42,540 nucleotides of DNA from Lutacidiplasma sp049802875 (lineage in GTDB: Archaea > Thermoplasmatota > Thermoplasmata > Lutacidiplasmatales > UBA184): contig JBARNH010000011.1 of assembly GCA_049802875.1 (NCBI GenBank), positions 1 through 42,540 of the forward strand, read 5' to 3'. A program made the translations under genes and the position numbers. This document shows positions 6,280 through 15,330 of this stretch, one piece after another. Below the pieces are notes generated by a model. The model was not told where the DNA came from. It made no database searches and worked only from the letters and a program-made list of their open reading frames with translations. The stretch's first letter is position 1. Every line of letters begins with the position of its first letter.

Positions 6280-9036
6280 GTGTTCCGGCTCCCCGCTGGT
6301 TCGCGGCTGGAATGTCTCCCACTAGTCGCCCTGGCCGTGGTCGCGATGGCTGTAGGCGGGTTGTCCCTCGCTTCGACCGGGGTTGATCCGCGCGTACCCT
6401 CCCCCTCCGACGACGTGGCGGCGGAAAACCTGGTCGCCAGCGTCGGGTCTCGAGCTTCAACCTCCCCGATCGCCTCTCCGACCGCCTCGAGCGGCGGAGG
6501 ACCGCTGACCGGATCTCACAACGCCGTGAGCTCCGGTCCATCGGCCGTCCTCGATCGAACCGAGCGCTCCAGCACGCTTGTCGAAAGCGGCGATCGGATG
6601 ACCAGCGAAGCGATCACATCGTTAGAGCGGGGTCAAGGCCCGGCCAACGGTCGGCCGCTGAGCTGCACCTCCTCCGCATCCGGGAGCGGCATCTGCGGTG
6701 GTGAGGGGACTCCAGCTCCCCCTTCCGTACCCGCGGAATACGGCTTCCAACAAGGAACCTGGGCGGGCTCCCCCCCAACGTTCTACGGCGCGAGCCTTTC
6801 GTGGGACGCCGACGACGGGTACGTCGTTTTCTTCGGGGGACTGAACACGACGAACCACCAGCCTCAGAACTCGACTTGGATCTACGGCGACGGGGTGTGG
6901 GCGAACGCGACCGCCACTGTCGGGGCCGCCCCGCCGGCCCGGTATCTCGCTTCGATGTCGTTTGACGAATACGACGACGAGATGGTCTTGACCGGCGGTT
7001 GCGGGGTCACCCAATGCCCGATACCGGACACCTGGGTATTCTACGGACTAGAGTGGTTCAACGACACGATGACCGGAACCTGCCCGTGCCTGACCGCCGG
7101 CGGCGGTGTTTACGCCGCGAGCATGACCGCGTGGGCGGGCACGGACAACGGGACGTTCTTGTTCGGGGGCTGCCTCGATCGCGCGTGCGACGAACAGTCG
7201 AACGCCTCGTTCAGTTTTCAGCAGAGCGTCGGGTGCCCGTACTACGCCGAGTCGTATCCGTGCTGGGTGGAGTTATCCTCGCCGCACTCCCCCGCGGCGC
7301 GGTCCGGCGCCGCGCTCAGCGTCTTCCAAGACAACGGGACCGTCCTCCTTTACGGAGGATACCGCTTCGTGCATTACGCCGCGTCGACGTACACGTTTGC
7401 CACCCTCAACGACACCTGGACTTTCCACGGCGCGACGACCAGCTGGACGAACCTCACGTTCCCCGAACAGCTCTACGAGTCGGGAGAATATCCGAACGCC
7501 CCCAGGACGGACGCAGCCCTGTTCTGGGACCCGTATCTTGGCGTGATCTTCCTGTACGGTGGAAGCAGCACGGTCCCTTCCACCGCCGGCACCGCGCCGT
7601 CTCCGACGAACCCGCGGGCCGATCTTTGGGAGTATGACTCGCCGTTGGACGATTGGGTCAGTGAATCGGGGTACGCTGCACCGGCGGTCCCCCGGAACGT
7701 TCCCGCGTTCGCCGACTCGGTGGAGTCGCTGCCGCCCGTTCTCGTGGGGGGGGAAACGGCCGGTGACGCGTCGCTCAACGACTCCTGGGTTTGGGAAGGG
7801 CCGCTCCAGGGCGCCCTAACGCCGACGCCGACGGTAGCCGAGACGAACACGACCGTCGTCTTCAGCTCGACCTTTCTTCAAGCGGTGCTCCCCTCCGAGA
7901 GTTCCGGGTTCTACTACGGCACGATATTCTTCGACGACGGCACTTCGGGCGCCGTCCCCACGGCGAGCCACGAGTACACCGTCCCCGGAGCGTACACGGT
8001 CACGATGCGGGCCCTCGACTTCTTTGGAGTCCCCAATGTCACCACCACCTCCGTGACGGTCCAGCTCTTCGCCGACAACGCGAAGGTGACTCCTGCCGCG
8101 AGCGATGTCGGGGGGCAGATGAGTTTCATCGCGGAGGCGGTCGGCGGGGCTGGGGGGTACACGTACAACTGGTCGTTCTCCGGCGGGGGGACGGCCGGCG
8201 GTGCTTCGGTGACTCATGCTTTCGCCTCGGCCGGCGCGGGGTACGGGACGGTGTCCGTCGAGGACACGACCGGCACCGTCGTGAACGAATCCGTCGCGGT
8301 CACCATCAATCCCCTACCGACCGCGCTCGCGACCGCGAGTCGATCGACCGCGGATGTCGGGATTCCTGTCACGTTCAATTCTGCAGTCGTCGGGGGGACT
8401 GCGCCGTATTCGTACGAATGGAAGTTCGGGGATGGATCCTCGAGCTCGAACGCGGACCCCGACCATTCGTTTGGGGCCCCCGGCACCTACATCGTGCATC
8501 TCCTCGTGAACGACTCGTCGATCGGAACTGCGATGTCAACGCTCTCGGTCGATGTGGACCCGGCGCTGGTCGCGAGCGCGAGCGCGGCCACGAGCTCGTC
8601 CGCCCCGGGACAGTCGGTCGCCTTCTCCAGTTCGACGGTGGGCGGGGCCGCTCCGTACACGTACTCCTGGAACTTTGGTGACGGTGGAACCGCCACGACG
8701 TCGGCGCCCGTCCACGCGTTTCACCTCGCAGGAGCTTACACGGTGAACGTGTGGATCAACGACTCCGCGGGAGGAGAATATCACACCAGTCTTGCGATCA
8801 CAGTTGCGGCCGTGGCTCCCGCGCTCGTGCCGGGCATGATCGGCGGACTCCCGGTGTGGGTTTGGGTCGCCGTCGCCGCGCTTGGGGCGGTAGCGGTCGT
8901 TGCCGGGCTCGGGGTCAGGTCCCGGAGAATGAAGCATGACCCACCGGCCGTGCCTCCGCCGCCACCTCCGTCGTTCCCTCCGCCACCTCCGCCCTCTCCT
9001 TGGGAAGAGGGGCCACCGCCCCCGCCGGCGAGATAG
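6280..9036 (+). CDS. Membrane-anchored Kelch-repeat and PKD-domain surface protein with poly-proline tail
   Basis: A 918-aa exported protein, probably a cell-surface adhesin or glycan-binding protein. Residues about 12-33 form a hydrophobic signal/anchor. Residues about 160-500 carry Kelch-like blades with repeated W-x-Y and YGG/FGG turns (VVFFGGLN, FLFGGC, VLLYGGY, IFLYGGS). About 510-843 are four PKD-type domains; the last two have the classic PYSYEWKFGDGSS and PYTYSWNFGDGGT followed by HxF...GxYTVxV. Residues about 854-878 are a transmembrane helix, then RSRRMKHD and a tail of proline runs (PPPPPPSFPPPPPPSP) that should lie in the cytoplasm. Many N-x-S/T sites in the ectodomain fit archaeal N-glycosylation. 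No enzyme motif was recognised. The start is a GTG fixed by the TATA box. Confidence 0.88.
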   Translation: MFRLPAGSRLECLPLVALAVVAMAVGGLSLASTGVDPRVPSPSDDVAAENLVASVGSRASTSPIASPTASSGGGPLTGSHNAVSSGPSAVLDRTERSSTLVESGDRMTSEAITSLERGQGPANGRPLSCTSSASGSGICGGEGTPAPPSVPAEYGFQQGTWAGSPPTFYGASLSWDADDGYVVFFGGLNTTNHQPQNSTWIYGDGVWANATATVGAAPPARYLASMSFDEYDDEMVLTGGCGVTQCPIPDTWVFYGLEWFNDTMTGTCPCLTAGGGVYAASMTAWAGTDNGTFLFGGCLDRACDEQSNASFSFQQSVGCPYYAESYPCWVELSSPHSPAARSGAALSVFQDNGTVLLYGGYRFVHYAASTYTFATLNDTWTFHGATTSWTNLTFPEQLYESGEYPNAPRTDAALFWDPYLGVIFLYGGSSTVPSTAGTAPSPTNPRADLWEYDSPLDDWVSESGYAAPAVPRNVPAFADSVESLPPVLVGGETAGDASLNDSWVWEGPLQGALTPTPTVAETNTTVVFSSTFLQAVLPSESSGFYYGTIFFDDGTSGAVPTASHEYTVPGAYTVTMRALDFFGVPNVTTTSVTVQLFADNAKVTPAASDVGGQMSFIAEAVGGAGGYTYNWSFSGGGTAGGASVTHAFASAGAGYGTVSVEDTTGTVVNESVAVTINPLPTALATASRSTADVGIPVTFNSAVVGGTAPYSYEWKFGDGSSSSNADPDHSFGAPGTYIVHLLVNDSSIGTAMSTLSVDVDPALVASASAATSSSAPGQSVAFSSSTVGGAAPYTYSWNFGDGGTATTSAPVHAFHLAGAYTVNVWINDSAGGEYHTSLAITVAAVAPALVPGMIGGLPVWVWVAVAALGAVAVVAGLGVRSRRMKHDPPAVPPPPPPSFPPPPPPSPWEEGPPPPPAR

Positions 9037-9194
9037 GCCCGCCAACGAAAGGAAGCAAGTCCCCCGTCCCCGGGTGGTCCCCGGTTCGGAGATCCAGGGG
9101 TAGTCCTCCCGTTTCGCCGGGAACGACACCCTCTCTCCGCCAGTCCCCAACCGATATCGGGACAGGCGCGGTTCGCCGGGTCACTAGGTGGTGA

Positions 9195-10139
9195 GTGATC
9201 GCGCCGTCCCCAACCCGAGCGGATCCGCGGGTCGCGGTGGTCACCGGCGCGACCTCGGGGATCGGAAAGGAGGTCGCTCGGGGCCTGGCGGCGCAAGGTT
9301 GGACCACCGTGGTGGTTGGCCGCGGCACGGGCCGAGCGTCGACCGTGGCCGCCGAGCTCGCGACCGCGACGCGCAATCCACGAGTGGAGTCGGTAGTGGT
9401 CAGCGACCTCGCGGTTCGGGCCGAGGTGCAGACGCTCGCGGGGGAGCTGCTCGACCGGTATCCGGCGATCCACGTCCTCGTCAACAATGCCGGTGCATAC
9501 TTCGCTCGCCGGGAAGTGACCGTCGACGGGCTCGAGCGCACCTTCGGATTGAACGTGCTCGCCCCGTTCACCCTCACCTCGCTGCTCGCGGATCGCCTCC
9601 GTTCGTCCGCCCCGGCCCGGGTGGTTCAGGTCTCCTCGAGCGCGCACCGGGGGCAATCGGTCCATCTCGAAGATCTCCAAGGCTCGGCGAACTACCACGG
9701 GTACTCGGCGTACGGCACTTCCAAACTCGAGCTCATCTTACTGACGCGGGAGTTCGCGCGGCGCCTCCCGGGCACCGGCGTTACGGTGAACGCGGTACAC
9801 CCCGGGTTCATTCGCTCCGGTTTCGGGAAGAACAATCCGGGCGCTGTCCGCGTCGGGTTCCGACTGAGCGAGTTCTTGTTCGCGCGGAGCGTCGTCTACG
9901 GCGCCCGGCGTGTGCTGACGGTCGCGACGGGACCCCGAGCGGGTTCGGTCTCGGGGGAGTACTTCTCGCGAGACCAGGTTGTCCGCGGGTCGACGAACTC
10001 GTACGATATGGCGACGGCGCGAAGATTGTTCGACGCGTGCCGAGGGCTCGCGGGGATCCCGGACCTACCTGACCGCTCGGCGCCGGAGCCTTCCGGCCCG
10101 AACTCCGCGCCCGCCCGCTCGCCCTCGGTCCCAGGGTAG
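9195..10139 (+). CDS. Short-chain dehydrogenase/reductase
   Basis: NAD(P)-dependent oxidoreductase of the classical SDR family, 314 aa, closest in style to retinol-dehydrogenase/WW-oxidoreductase-like members. The cofactor motif TGATSGIG is at about residues 17-24, VLVNNAGAY at about 94-102, the catalytic Ser in VQVSSSAHRG, and YGTSK near 174-178. NAVHPGFIRSGF is the usual late motif. The C-terminal 30 residues are Pro/Ser-rich and likely disordered. The GTG start is uncertain because GTG and GGTGGTGA elements overlap at 9187-9197. It is convergent with the glucoamylase gene. The substrate cannot be inferred. Confidence 0.88.
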   Translation: MIAPSPTRADPRVAVVTGATSGIGKEVARGLAAQGWTTVVVGRGTGRASTVAAELATATRNPRVESVVVSDLAVRAEVQTLAGELLDRYPAIHVLVNNAGAYFARREVTVDGLERTFGLNVLAPFTLTSLLADRLRSSAPARVVQVSSSAHRGQSVHLEDLQGSANYHGYSAYGTSKLELILLTREFARRLPGTGVTVNAVHPGFIRSGFGKNNPGAVRVGFRLSEFLFARSVVYGARRVLTVATGPRAGSVSGEYFSRDQVVRGSTNSYDMATARRLFDACRGLAGIPDLPDRSAPEPSGPNSAPARSPSVPG

Positions 10140-10185
10140 GACGCGACGGCGCCGGGGGGCCAACGCCCGCCGATTCAGGCCACGA

Positions 10186-12042
10186 CTACTCTTCCGGAAC
10201 CTCGCCCCGGCTCTCGGACTCGGCAAACTTATGGACCACGTCCACGAAGGTCGAGTGCGACCACGTGAGGGGCGTCGCGCTCCTCGCTTCGCCGGTCCCG
10301 CGGTCGATCTGTTCGGGGAGGAGCAGCGTCGAGGTGGCGTGCGAGGCGACCCACTCGATGAGCTCCCGGCACCTCGGCCGGTCGCCCAAGCGAAGGCGCG
10401 CCTCGGCCAGCCAAAGCGTGCAGATGATCCAGGGGTTCTCGTTACCGTAGTAGTCGTCGCCTTCGTATCGGGCGAGGCCACCGACGCTGGAATTCCAGAG
10501 TCGATCCTCGATTCCGTCCACGGCCGCCCGCGTTCGCGGATCGTCCCAGGGAAGGAAGCCCATCTTGAACGCCAGGAGGATCGAGGCGTCGATCCGATCG
10601 TCCCGGGGCGAGAGGGACCGGACAAAGCGGCCGCGCGACTCGTCCCAGAACTGTTGTCGGGCGGCCTGAGCGATCTCCTGCGCCGCCACGCGCCAGACGA
10701 GAGGGTCCTTGCCGATCTCCTCGGCCACCCGGGCGGCCCGCTCGAGCGCGTGAGCGACGGCCGCCGTAGAATAGATGTGGATCCCGAGTCGCTCCTCCCA
10801 CAGGTCGAAGCTCGGCGCCGAAAGTCCGGTCGCCGTGTCCCGGAAGCTCGTCAGGAACGTCGCCGCGCCCTTCACGAGCGGCCAGAGGTCGAGCAGCACA
10901 TCGGGGTCCGCCCCGCGCTTGAAGTGATGCCAAACCGCTGCGATGACGCTGGCCGTCTGGTCGATCTGCAGCGAGGGGGGCGGATGCCACGTGCTGCCGA
11001 TCGCTCCGTCCGGGAAATGCCGGTGGAAGAACGAGCCGTTGGGTTCCTGGCATGTTCGGGCGAACTCGAGGAAACGGGACGCGTTCTCGTACAGTCCCGC
11101 CTCGTCCATTGCTTTCGAGATGAAGCCGCCGTCGCGCCACCAGCAGAAGTTGTACGTGTCGCCCGCCGCGACCAGCGAGCTCGTGTCCGGCGAGGCGATG
11201 ATCGCCCCGTTGGAACCGGTCGCGTGGCGCATCATCAGGACGCTCGCTCGGTACACCTGCCCCGCGAGGTCGCTCAGGCCCTCTGGGGGTCTGGGGAGAC
11301 GTCGCTGGACCCAGGTGTCCCAGAATGCTTCGGACTCGCGGACGAATCGATGATAGCCGCCATCGCGCACGTAGTCACGGACCTGATGGACTGCGGGAAG
11401 GCTTTTGCCGGCGGCCATGAAGAGTTTCACTTCGGTGTCCCGGTCCGGGCCGGGCTCCAGGTCCCACTGCATCACGCTGTCCGCGGCACCGTGGGCGACC
11501 GCTCGCCCCTCCAGCCGGCCGTCCTCCGCGTCAACGTACGTTCCCTTGAGGCCCTTGAGGGTGTGCTCACCGCAGACGGCCCGGGAGTACGGCGGGTCGG
11601 CGAAGAATTCGAAAAAGTAGCCCCGCTTGTAGTGGACGAGCGACGGCACCGACGGGTCGACGAACGCGGTGTCCTGATACATCGATTCCGCGATCTGGAA
11701 GGCGTGGTAGGCGAACAGACGGATCGGCCGGGCCGGGCTGGCCCGAAGGCGGAAGACCCGGGCGATCAGGTCGTGGTTCGGGTGGACGTGGTCGCGCACC
11801 GAGAGGGAGAGGCCGTGCCCGGTCCAAACCGAGTCGGGAAGGTGGCCACCGCCGTACGGCGCCTGTCGGATGTCGTACCCGTTCCCTCGGCGCAACCAGG
11901 CGAACTTCCCACCCGCCACGTCGAAGACCCCGAGCCGCATCTCCCGAAGGTGCTGGAATTGGCCGGGGAACGGGTAGAACAGCTCGTTCCACTCGCCGTT
12001 CTGGTTGACCGTCAGGAGCACCCGACCGTTGCCCGTGAGCAT
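10186..12042 (-). CDS. Glycoside hydrolase family 15 (glucoamylase-like)
   Basis: Releases glucose from the non-reducing ends of alpha-glucans; some GH15 members act on trehalose. From the ATG at 12042 it is 618 aa: an N-terminal beta domain (LTGNGRVLLTVNQNGEWNEL) and an (alpha/alpha)6 barrel. Visible are YNFCWWRDGGF, the general-acid region FDLWEERLGIH, the segment LLPEQIDRGTG carrying the catalytic-base Glu candidate, and LTWSHSTFV. The frame is open to 12195, but that would run into the amt promoter. A TATA box at 12115-12122 on this strand and the canonical N-terminus support 12042 (or GTG 12051). No signal peptide is evident, so it may act inside the cell on stored glucan together with the GT/GH57 operon at 14137-16703. 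Confidence 0.92.
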   Translation of the reverse strand: MLTGNGRVLLTVNQNGEWNELFYPFPGQFQHLREMRLGVFDVAGGKFAWLRRGNGYDIRQAPYGGGHLPDSVWTGHGLSLSVRDHVHPNHDLIARVFRLRASPARPIRLFAYHAFQIAESMYQDTAFVDPSVPSLVHYKRGYFFEFFADPPYSRAVCGEHTLKGLKGTYVDAEDGRLEGRAVAHGAADSVMQWDLEPGPDRDTEVKLFMAAGKSLPAVHQVRDYVRDGGYHRFVRESEAFWDTWVQRRLPRPPEGLSDLAGQVYRASVLMMRHATGSNGAIIASPDTSSLVAAGDTYNFCWWRDGGFISKAMDEAGLYENASRFLEFARTCQEPNGSFFHRHFPDGAIGSTWHPPPSLQIDQTASVIAAVWHHFKRGADPDVLLDLWPLVKGAATFLTSFRDTATGLSAPSFDLWEERLGIHIYSTAAVAHALERAARVAEEIGKDPLVWRVAAQEIAQAARQQFWDESRGRFVRSLSPRDDRIDASILLAFKMGFLPWDDPRTRAAVDGIEDRLWNSSVGGLARYEGDDYYGNENPWIICTLWLAEARLRLGDRPRCRELIEWVASHATSTLLLPEQIDRGTGEARSATPLTWSHSTFVDVVHKFAESESRGEVPEE

Positions 12043-12114
12043 CGTGATCACGGGAGGGCCCCCGGTTTCGAGGCCCGCGGGCTCGACATTCGGGGGAATC
12101 CCTGAGCGCCGGCG

Positions 12115-12122
12115 TGTATAAC
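12115..12122 (-). promoter_or_regulatory. TATA box for the GH15 gene
   Basis: GTTATACA on the minus strand, about 70 nt before the chosen ATG, predicts a transcript start near 12093 and a leader of about 40-50 nt. No in-frame ATG or GTG lies nearer to that start. Confidence 0.45.
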
Positions 12123-12180
12123 ACCTCGGTTCGAGCCGCCGACCGGTCGCCCTGGAACTCATCGGCGCTTGGAGCGCGGG

Positions 12181-12188
12181 CATTAATA
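12181..12188 (+). promoter_or_regulatory. TATA box for amt
   Basis: CATTAATA centred about 33 nt upstream of the amt ATG at 12218. No GlnR/NrpR-like operator was recognised around it. Confidence 0.5.
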
Positions 12189-12217
12189 CGCCCACTCACG
12201 GAAACGACGCGGGGGCA

Positions 12218-13531
12218 ATGCCCGAACTCGTCTACCTGAACAACCTCTGGGTCCTGCTCGCCGCCCTCCTCGTCTTTGCGATGACGGTCGCGGTCGGATT
12301 CCTCGAGGTCGGGGAGTTGGGCGAGTCGGTCTATCGAAGCCTGCTGAAAACGCTCTTGATGAGCGGTCTTGCGATCGTTGTGATGGCGATCGTCGGGTTC
12401 AACATCGGGTTCGCGCCGACCTACTCCGGGATCATCGGGAACCCGTTCTACGCCCAGGGGTTCTTCCTCGGCGGGTTCAATCCGAACTACGCGTCGACCT
12501 TCGGTACGGCGTGGTGGTCGATGACCCCGGCGTACTTCAACACCGGGCTCTATTCAGGGACGTACTTCCTGTTCGAGGCCGCGTTCGCCTCCGTCACCCT
12601 CGCGCTGGTGGGGGTCGTCGTGCTCCGAAAAGTGAAACTCACTTCGTTCGCTGTCTACTCGGTCGTCTACTTCGTCCTCATATGGACGCTCCCGGCGGCG
12701 TGGATCTGGAACCCGAGCGGATGGCTCTACCGCCTGGGGATGGCCGATTTCGCGGGGGGGCTCGTCGTTCACGGAGCGGCGGGTGCCGCGGGACTGGGGA
12801 TCCTCGTCCAAGTCTGGCGGGAGGAACGCGCCCGAGGTCTTCGCGAATCGCCTTCGATCCCCCTTCGGCCTCGTCCGGGGTGGCTCGCCCTTTCGATCCT
12901 CCTGCTTTGGATGGGATGGTTCGGCTTCAATCCGGGAAGCGTCCTTCAATTCAACTCCGAGACGATCGTGGTCGTCCTCACGACGTTCATCGCGGCGTCC
13001 GCGGGGATGATTTCCTTCCTGGCGGTCCAGTTCTTCCGAGGCCGGACCCTCGCGGACCTTGGGGCCGGGGTCAACGGTACTCTGATGGGACTGATCGTGA
13101 TCACGCCCCTCGCGGGGTTTGTGAGCCCGGCGAGCGCGCTCATTCTCGGCCTGGTGTGCGGGCCGCTCTTCGCGTTCGCCGAGGGTCGATTCGCTCGGCT
13201 CAGGTGGCTTTCGGACCCCGTCGGTCTCCTTCCGGGCCACCTCGTGGGGGGACTCTTCGGAGTGGTGATGATCCCGTTCTTCGCCCAGAAAATCTTCGCG
13301 GCCGGCTCGGGGTACCCGAGCCTCCCGAACGGACTCTTCTTCGGAGGGGGGATGGCCGCCGTCCATCAGCTCGGTGTCGAGCTGCTCGGGATCGTGGCGG
13401 TGCTGGCCGTCGTGTTCGTGCTCTCGTTCGTCGTCGTGGCCCTGATCGCCCAGGCGTCCCACGGGATCACGACGTCCCCGGAGCCTGCCTCGCAACCGAC
13501 GGCGGCTCCGGCGGCTGACCCGTCCTCCTAG
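12218..13531 (+). CDS. amt: Ammonium transporter (Amt/MEP/Rh family)
   Basis: Membrane channel for ammonium uptake, 437 aa, with about 11 hydrophobic segments starting at LVYLNNLWVLLAALLVF. The Phe-gate region LFEAAFASVT, the Trp region AAWIWNPSGWLY, the first pore His in GGLVVHGAAGAAGL and the second in LLPGHLVGGLFG are all present. WFGFNPGSVLQFNS matches the family WFGFNxGS signature with Pro for the usual Ala. The C-terminal tail (from ASHGIT) is short and Pro/Ala-rich rather than the conserved tail that contacts PII. No glnK/PII gene is adjacent, which is unusual for amt. Two hairpins follow the stop codon. Confidence 0.95.
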   Translation: MPELVYLNNLWVLLAALLVFAMTVAVGFLEVGELGESVYRSLLKTLLMSGLAIVVMAIVGFNIGFAPTYSGIIGNPFYAQGFFLGGFNPNYASTFGTAWWSMTPAYFNTGLYSGTYFLFEAAFASVTLALVGVVVLRKVKLTSFAVYSVVYFVLIWTLPAAWIWNPSGWLYRLGMADFAGGLVVHGAAGAAGLGILVQVWREERARGLRESPSIPLRPRPGWLALSILLLWMGWFGFNPGSVLQFNSETIVVVLTTFIAASAGMISFLAVQFFRGRTLADLGAGVNGTLMGLIVITPLAGFVSPASALILGLVCGPLFAFAEGRFARLRWLSDPVGLLPGHLVGGLFGVVMIPFFAQKIFAAGSGYPSLPNGLFFGGGMAAVHQLGVELLGIVAVLAVVFVLSFVVVALIAQASHGITTSPEPASQPTAAPAADPSS

Positions 13532-13573
13532 GCCCGATCGGGCCCCGCCTTCGTATAACCCACTTCGCTGGGT
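13531..13573 (+). terminator. Tandem hairpins after amt
   Basis: A perfect 14-bp palindrome GGCCCGATCGGGCC begins at the last base of the amt stop codon (13531-13544). A second hairpin follows at 13558-13573: ACCCA stem, CTTCGC loop, TGGGT. There is no long T tract, so the terminator call is tentative. Confidence 0.4.
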
Positions 13574-13669
13574 CGATCCAGACCCGATGGGGGGCAAAGC
13601 AAAGTTTCATATCCGATAATCCCTCGTGACGTAACCAACCAGTCGGCCCTGTGCCGACCATGGGGCTTC

Positions 13670-14086
13670 ATGACTACCACTACCACGACTACCGCGTACT
13701 CGCAGACCCCCCCGGCCTCTCGACCGCTGGGAGTCGCGATCATCTCCATCCTGATCGGGATCTACGGATTCTTCGTGTTCTTGCTCGGATTGCTGGTCGC
13801 CGTCGCCTCGACCCTGGTCTCGAGCTTCGGCGGGAGCACGCTCCCGTACACCTTCGGGAGCACCGGCGTGATCGCGGGCATCATCATCGCCATCATCGGC
13901 TTGATCGTGCTTGGGCTCGCGGTCGGTCTCTGGCATCTCCGCATGTGGGCCCTCGTGCTGACCCTGTTGTTCCTGATTTTCGAGATCGTGACGTACGGGA
14001 TCGCCCATGCGTTCTACACGTTCGGGTTCATCGTCGCGATCCTCCTGTTCATCTACCTCATCGCGGTCAGCCGCCACTTCCGGTAA
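13670..14086 (+). CDS. Small four-helix membrane protein of unknown function
   Basis: 138 aa. A Thr-rich N-terminus (M followed by seven Thr) precedes four hydrophobic helices: about 21-48 (VAIISILIGIYGFFVF), 64-90 (VIAGIIIAIIGLIVLG), 93-113 (MWALVLTLLFLIFEIV) and 116-134 (FIVAILLFIYLIAVSR). It has the general look of DUF2127-like proteins but no family was recognised with confidence. The ATG at 13670 is chosen because the hydrophobic frame opens there; an AT-rich stretch at 13605-13622 may be its promoter. It is convergent with the GH57 gene, with a hairpin between. Confidence 0.75.
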   Translation: MTTTTTTTAYSQTPPASRPLGVAIISILIGIYGFFVFLLGLLVAVASTLVSSFGGSTLPYTFGSTGVIAGIIIAIIGLIVLGLAVGLWHLRMWALVLTLLFLIFEIVTYGIAHAFYTFGFIVAILLFIYLIAVSRHFR

Positions 14087-14104
14087 CGTCGTTCCGGCCG
14101 GTCA

Positions 14105-14122
14105 TAGGGGCTCGATCCCCTA
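14105..14122. terminator. Hairpin between convergent genes
   Basis: TAGGGG, six-base loop CTCGAT, CCCCTA: a perfect 6-bp stem lying between the stop codons of the membrane-protein gene (14086) and the GH57 gene (14137). It could serve both strands. Confidence 0.4.
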
Positions 14123-14136
14123 GGGTCGACGCCCGT

Positions 14137-15330
14137 TCACTTCAATATCGGGACCCCCAGCCGATCGAGCGCTCGACGGCGTAGGTCCGAGAGCGAATTC
14201 ATGTAGTTCGCGTAGGCGTCGTACGGGTTCCCGTAACTCGAAAAGTATTGGTGGACTCCCTGGTCGGCGCCGTGACCGCTGACGTACATGTAGTAGAAGT
14301 GGTCGGAGGTCAACAGCTTCCGCCAGTCGGTCAGGATCGCGGGGTCGTTCGCTCGCTGGACCACCACCCCGACCTTCTTGATCGCCTCGAACGCCGACCG
14401 TTGCAGGTCGTTCCCGAGCCATGCCCCGAGGTCCCGGTTCTGATCGGCCCAGCTCATCGTGTACGGGACCGAGAGCGCGTCCCTCGGGGGCCCCTGGATC
14501 GCCTCGTCGACGGTCGCCCACTCGAGCCCCGAATGGCGGCGCACTTCCGACGGGAGCGCGCTGAGGAAGTCCAGGATCCCGGTGGCCGCGGAATGGTGCT
14601 CGCCGAACGTTTCGAAGTCCATGAACAAGCCGATGACCTCCCCGGGAGTCGCCGCGAGCCAGCGCGCGTACTTGTCGGCCGTCAGGGGGTACTCGCTCCA
14701 TTCCTTCGACGAGAATCGGAACCCGACGTCGTCGCTCAGTGGATAGTGTCGAAGGAGCAGCATCAGCGTCGGCGCGGGGACGGCACAGTACCGGTACGTC
14801 GGCGAGTTCCCCCGCAACATCCCCTCCCATCCTTCCGCGAGCATTCCGTGGAACCGTTCCGCTTCCGCGAACCGCGCGAGGTCGTCCGAGTACGCGAGTT
14901 CCGTCATCCGGAGCACCTTCGGCTCCGCGCCGAATTCGGTGTGCAGCATCTCGCGGTGCAGGGCGACCTCCTGCGCGAGTTCCGGCGGCGGCAGCAAGAA
15001 CGCGAGCGAATGGTAGTAGGTCTCGGCGAGGAGCGAGGCCCGACCCGTCCGGACGAGCGCGCGGATCCGATCGAGCACGTCCGGCGCCGTGGCCCGGGCC
15101 TGCTCGACGAACGTACCCGTCACCGAGAGGCTTACCCGGAACTCCGGATGGTGGTCGACGGCGTGCAGGAGACGGTCGAGGGCCGGTCGGTAACAACGAT
15201 CGGCGATCCCCCGAAAGATCTCGAGGTTGCGTTCCGTGTCGAAGTACGAGCGGCCCGAACCGAGGTCCAGGTAGCGGAACCGGGAGAGCCGCCACGGCTG
15301 ATGCATATGGAGATAGAAGACGATCTTCAC
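14137..15330 (-). CDS. Glycoside hydrolase family 57 (alpha-amylase/glucanotransferase type)
   Basis: Acts on alpha-1,4-glucans; hydrolysis and transfer cannot be told apart from sequence. 397 aa from a GTG at 15330. Motif 1 is at the N-terminus (VFYLHMHQP), the probable catalytic nucleophile Glu is in VLRMTELAYSD, and the acid Asp is in GLFMDFETFGEHH. The C-terminal half has TSDHFYYMYVSGHG and YGNPYDAYANYM, common in the short amylase-like GH57 proteins found beside archaeal glycogen synthase genes. The start overlaps the stop of the upstream GT gene (GTGA), so translation is probably coupled. The frame continues upstream to 16209, but that part lies in another frame of the GT gene and is not real. 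Confidence 0.93.
   Translation of the reverse strand: MKIVFYLHMHQPWRLSRFRYLDLGSGRSYFDTERNLEIFRGIADRCYRPALDRLLHAVDHHPEFRVSLSVTGTFVEQARATAPDVLDRIRALVRTGRASLLAETYYHSLAFLLPPPELAQEVALHREMLHTEFGAEPKVLRMTELAYSDDLARFAEAERFHGMLAEGWEGMLRGNSPTYRYCAVPAPTLMLLLRHYPLSDDVGFRFSSKEWSEYPLTADKYARWLAATPGEVIGLFMDFETFGEHHSAATGILDFLSALPSEVRRHSGLEWATVDEAIQGPPRDALSVPYTMSWADQNRDLGAWLGNDLQRSAFEAIKKVGVVVQRANDPAILTDWRKLLTSDHFYYMYVSGHGADQGVHQYFSSYGNPYDAYANYMNSLSDLRRRALDRLGVPILK

Noticed and set aside
9979..12105. A 708-aa plus-strand frame antisense to the glucoamylase gene.
   Set aside because: Mirror of a GC-rich coding region: Arg/Gly/Asp-heavy composition, no motif, while the minus strand encodes complete GH15 motifs.
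10186..12195. Longer start for the GH15 gene at 12195.
   Set aside because: It would place the coding region across the amt TATA box and within 23 nt of amt; the extra residues are low-complexity, and a TATA box at 12115-12122 fits a later start.
13670..13700. Short ACC/ACT/ACG tandem run as a possible microsatellite or phase-variation tract.
   Set aside because: It encodes a Thr-rich N-terminus with mixed codons, so slippage is unlikely and no true unit repeat exists.
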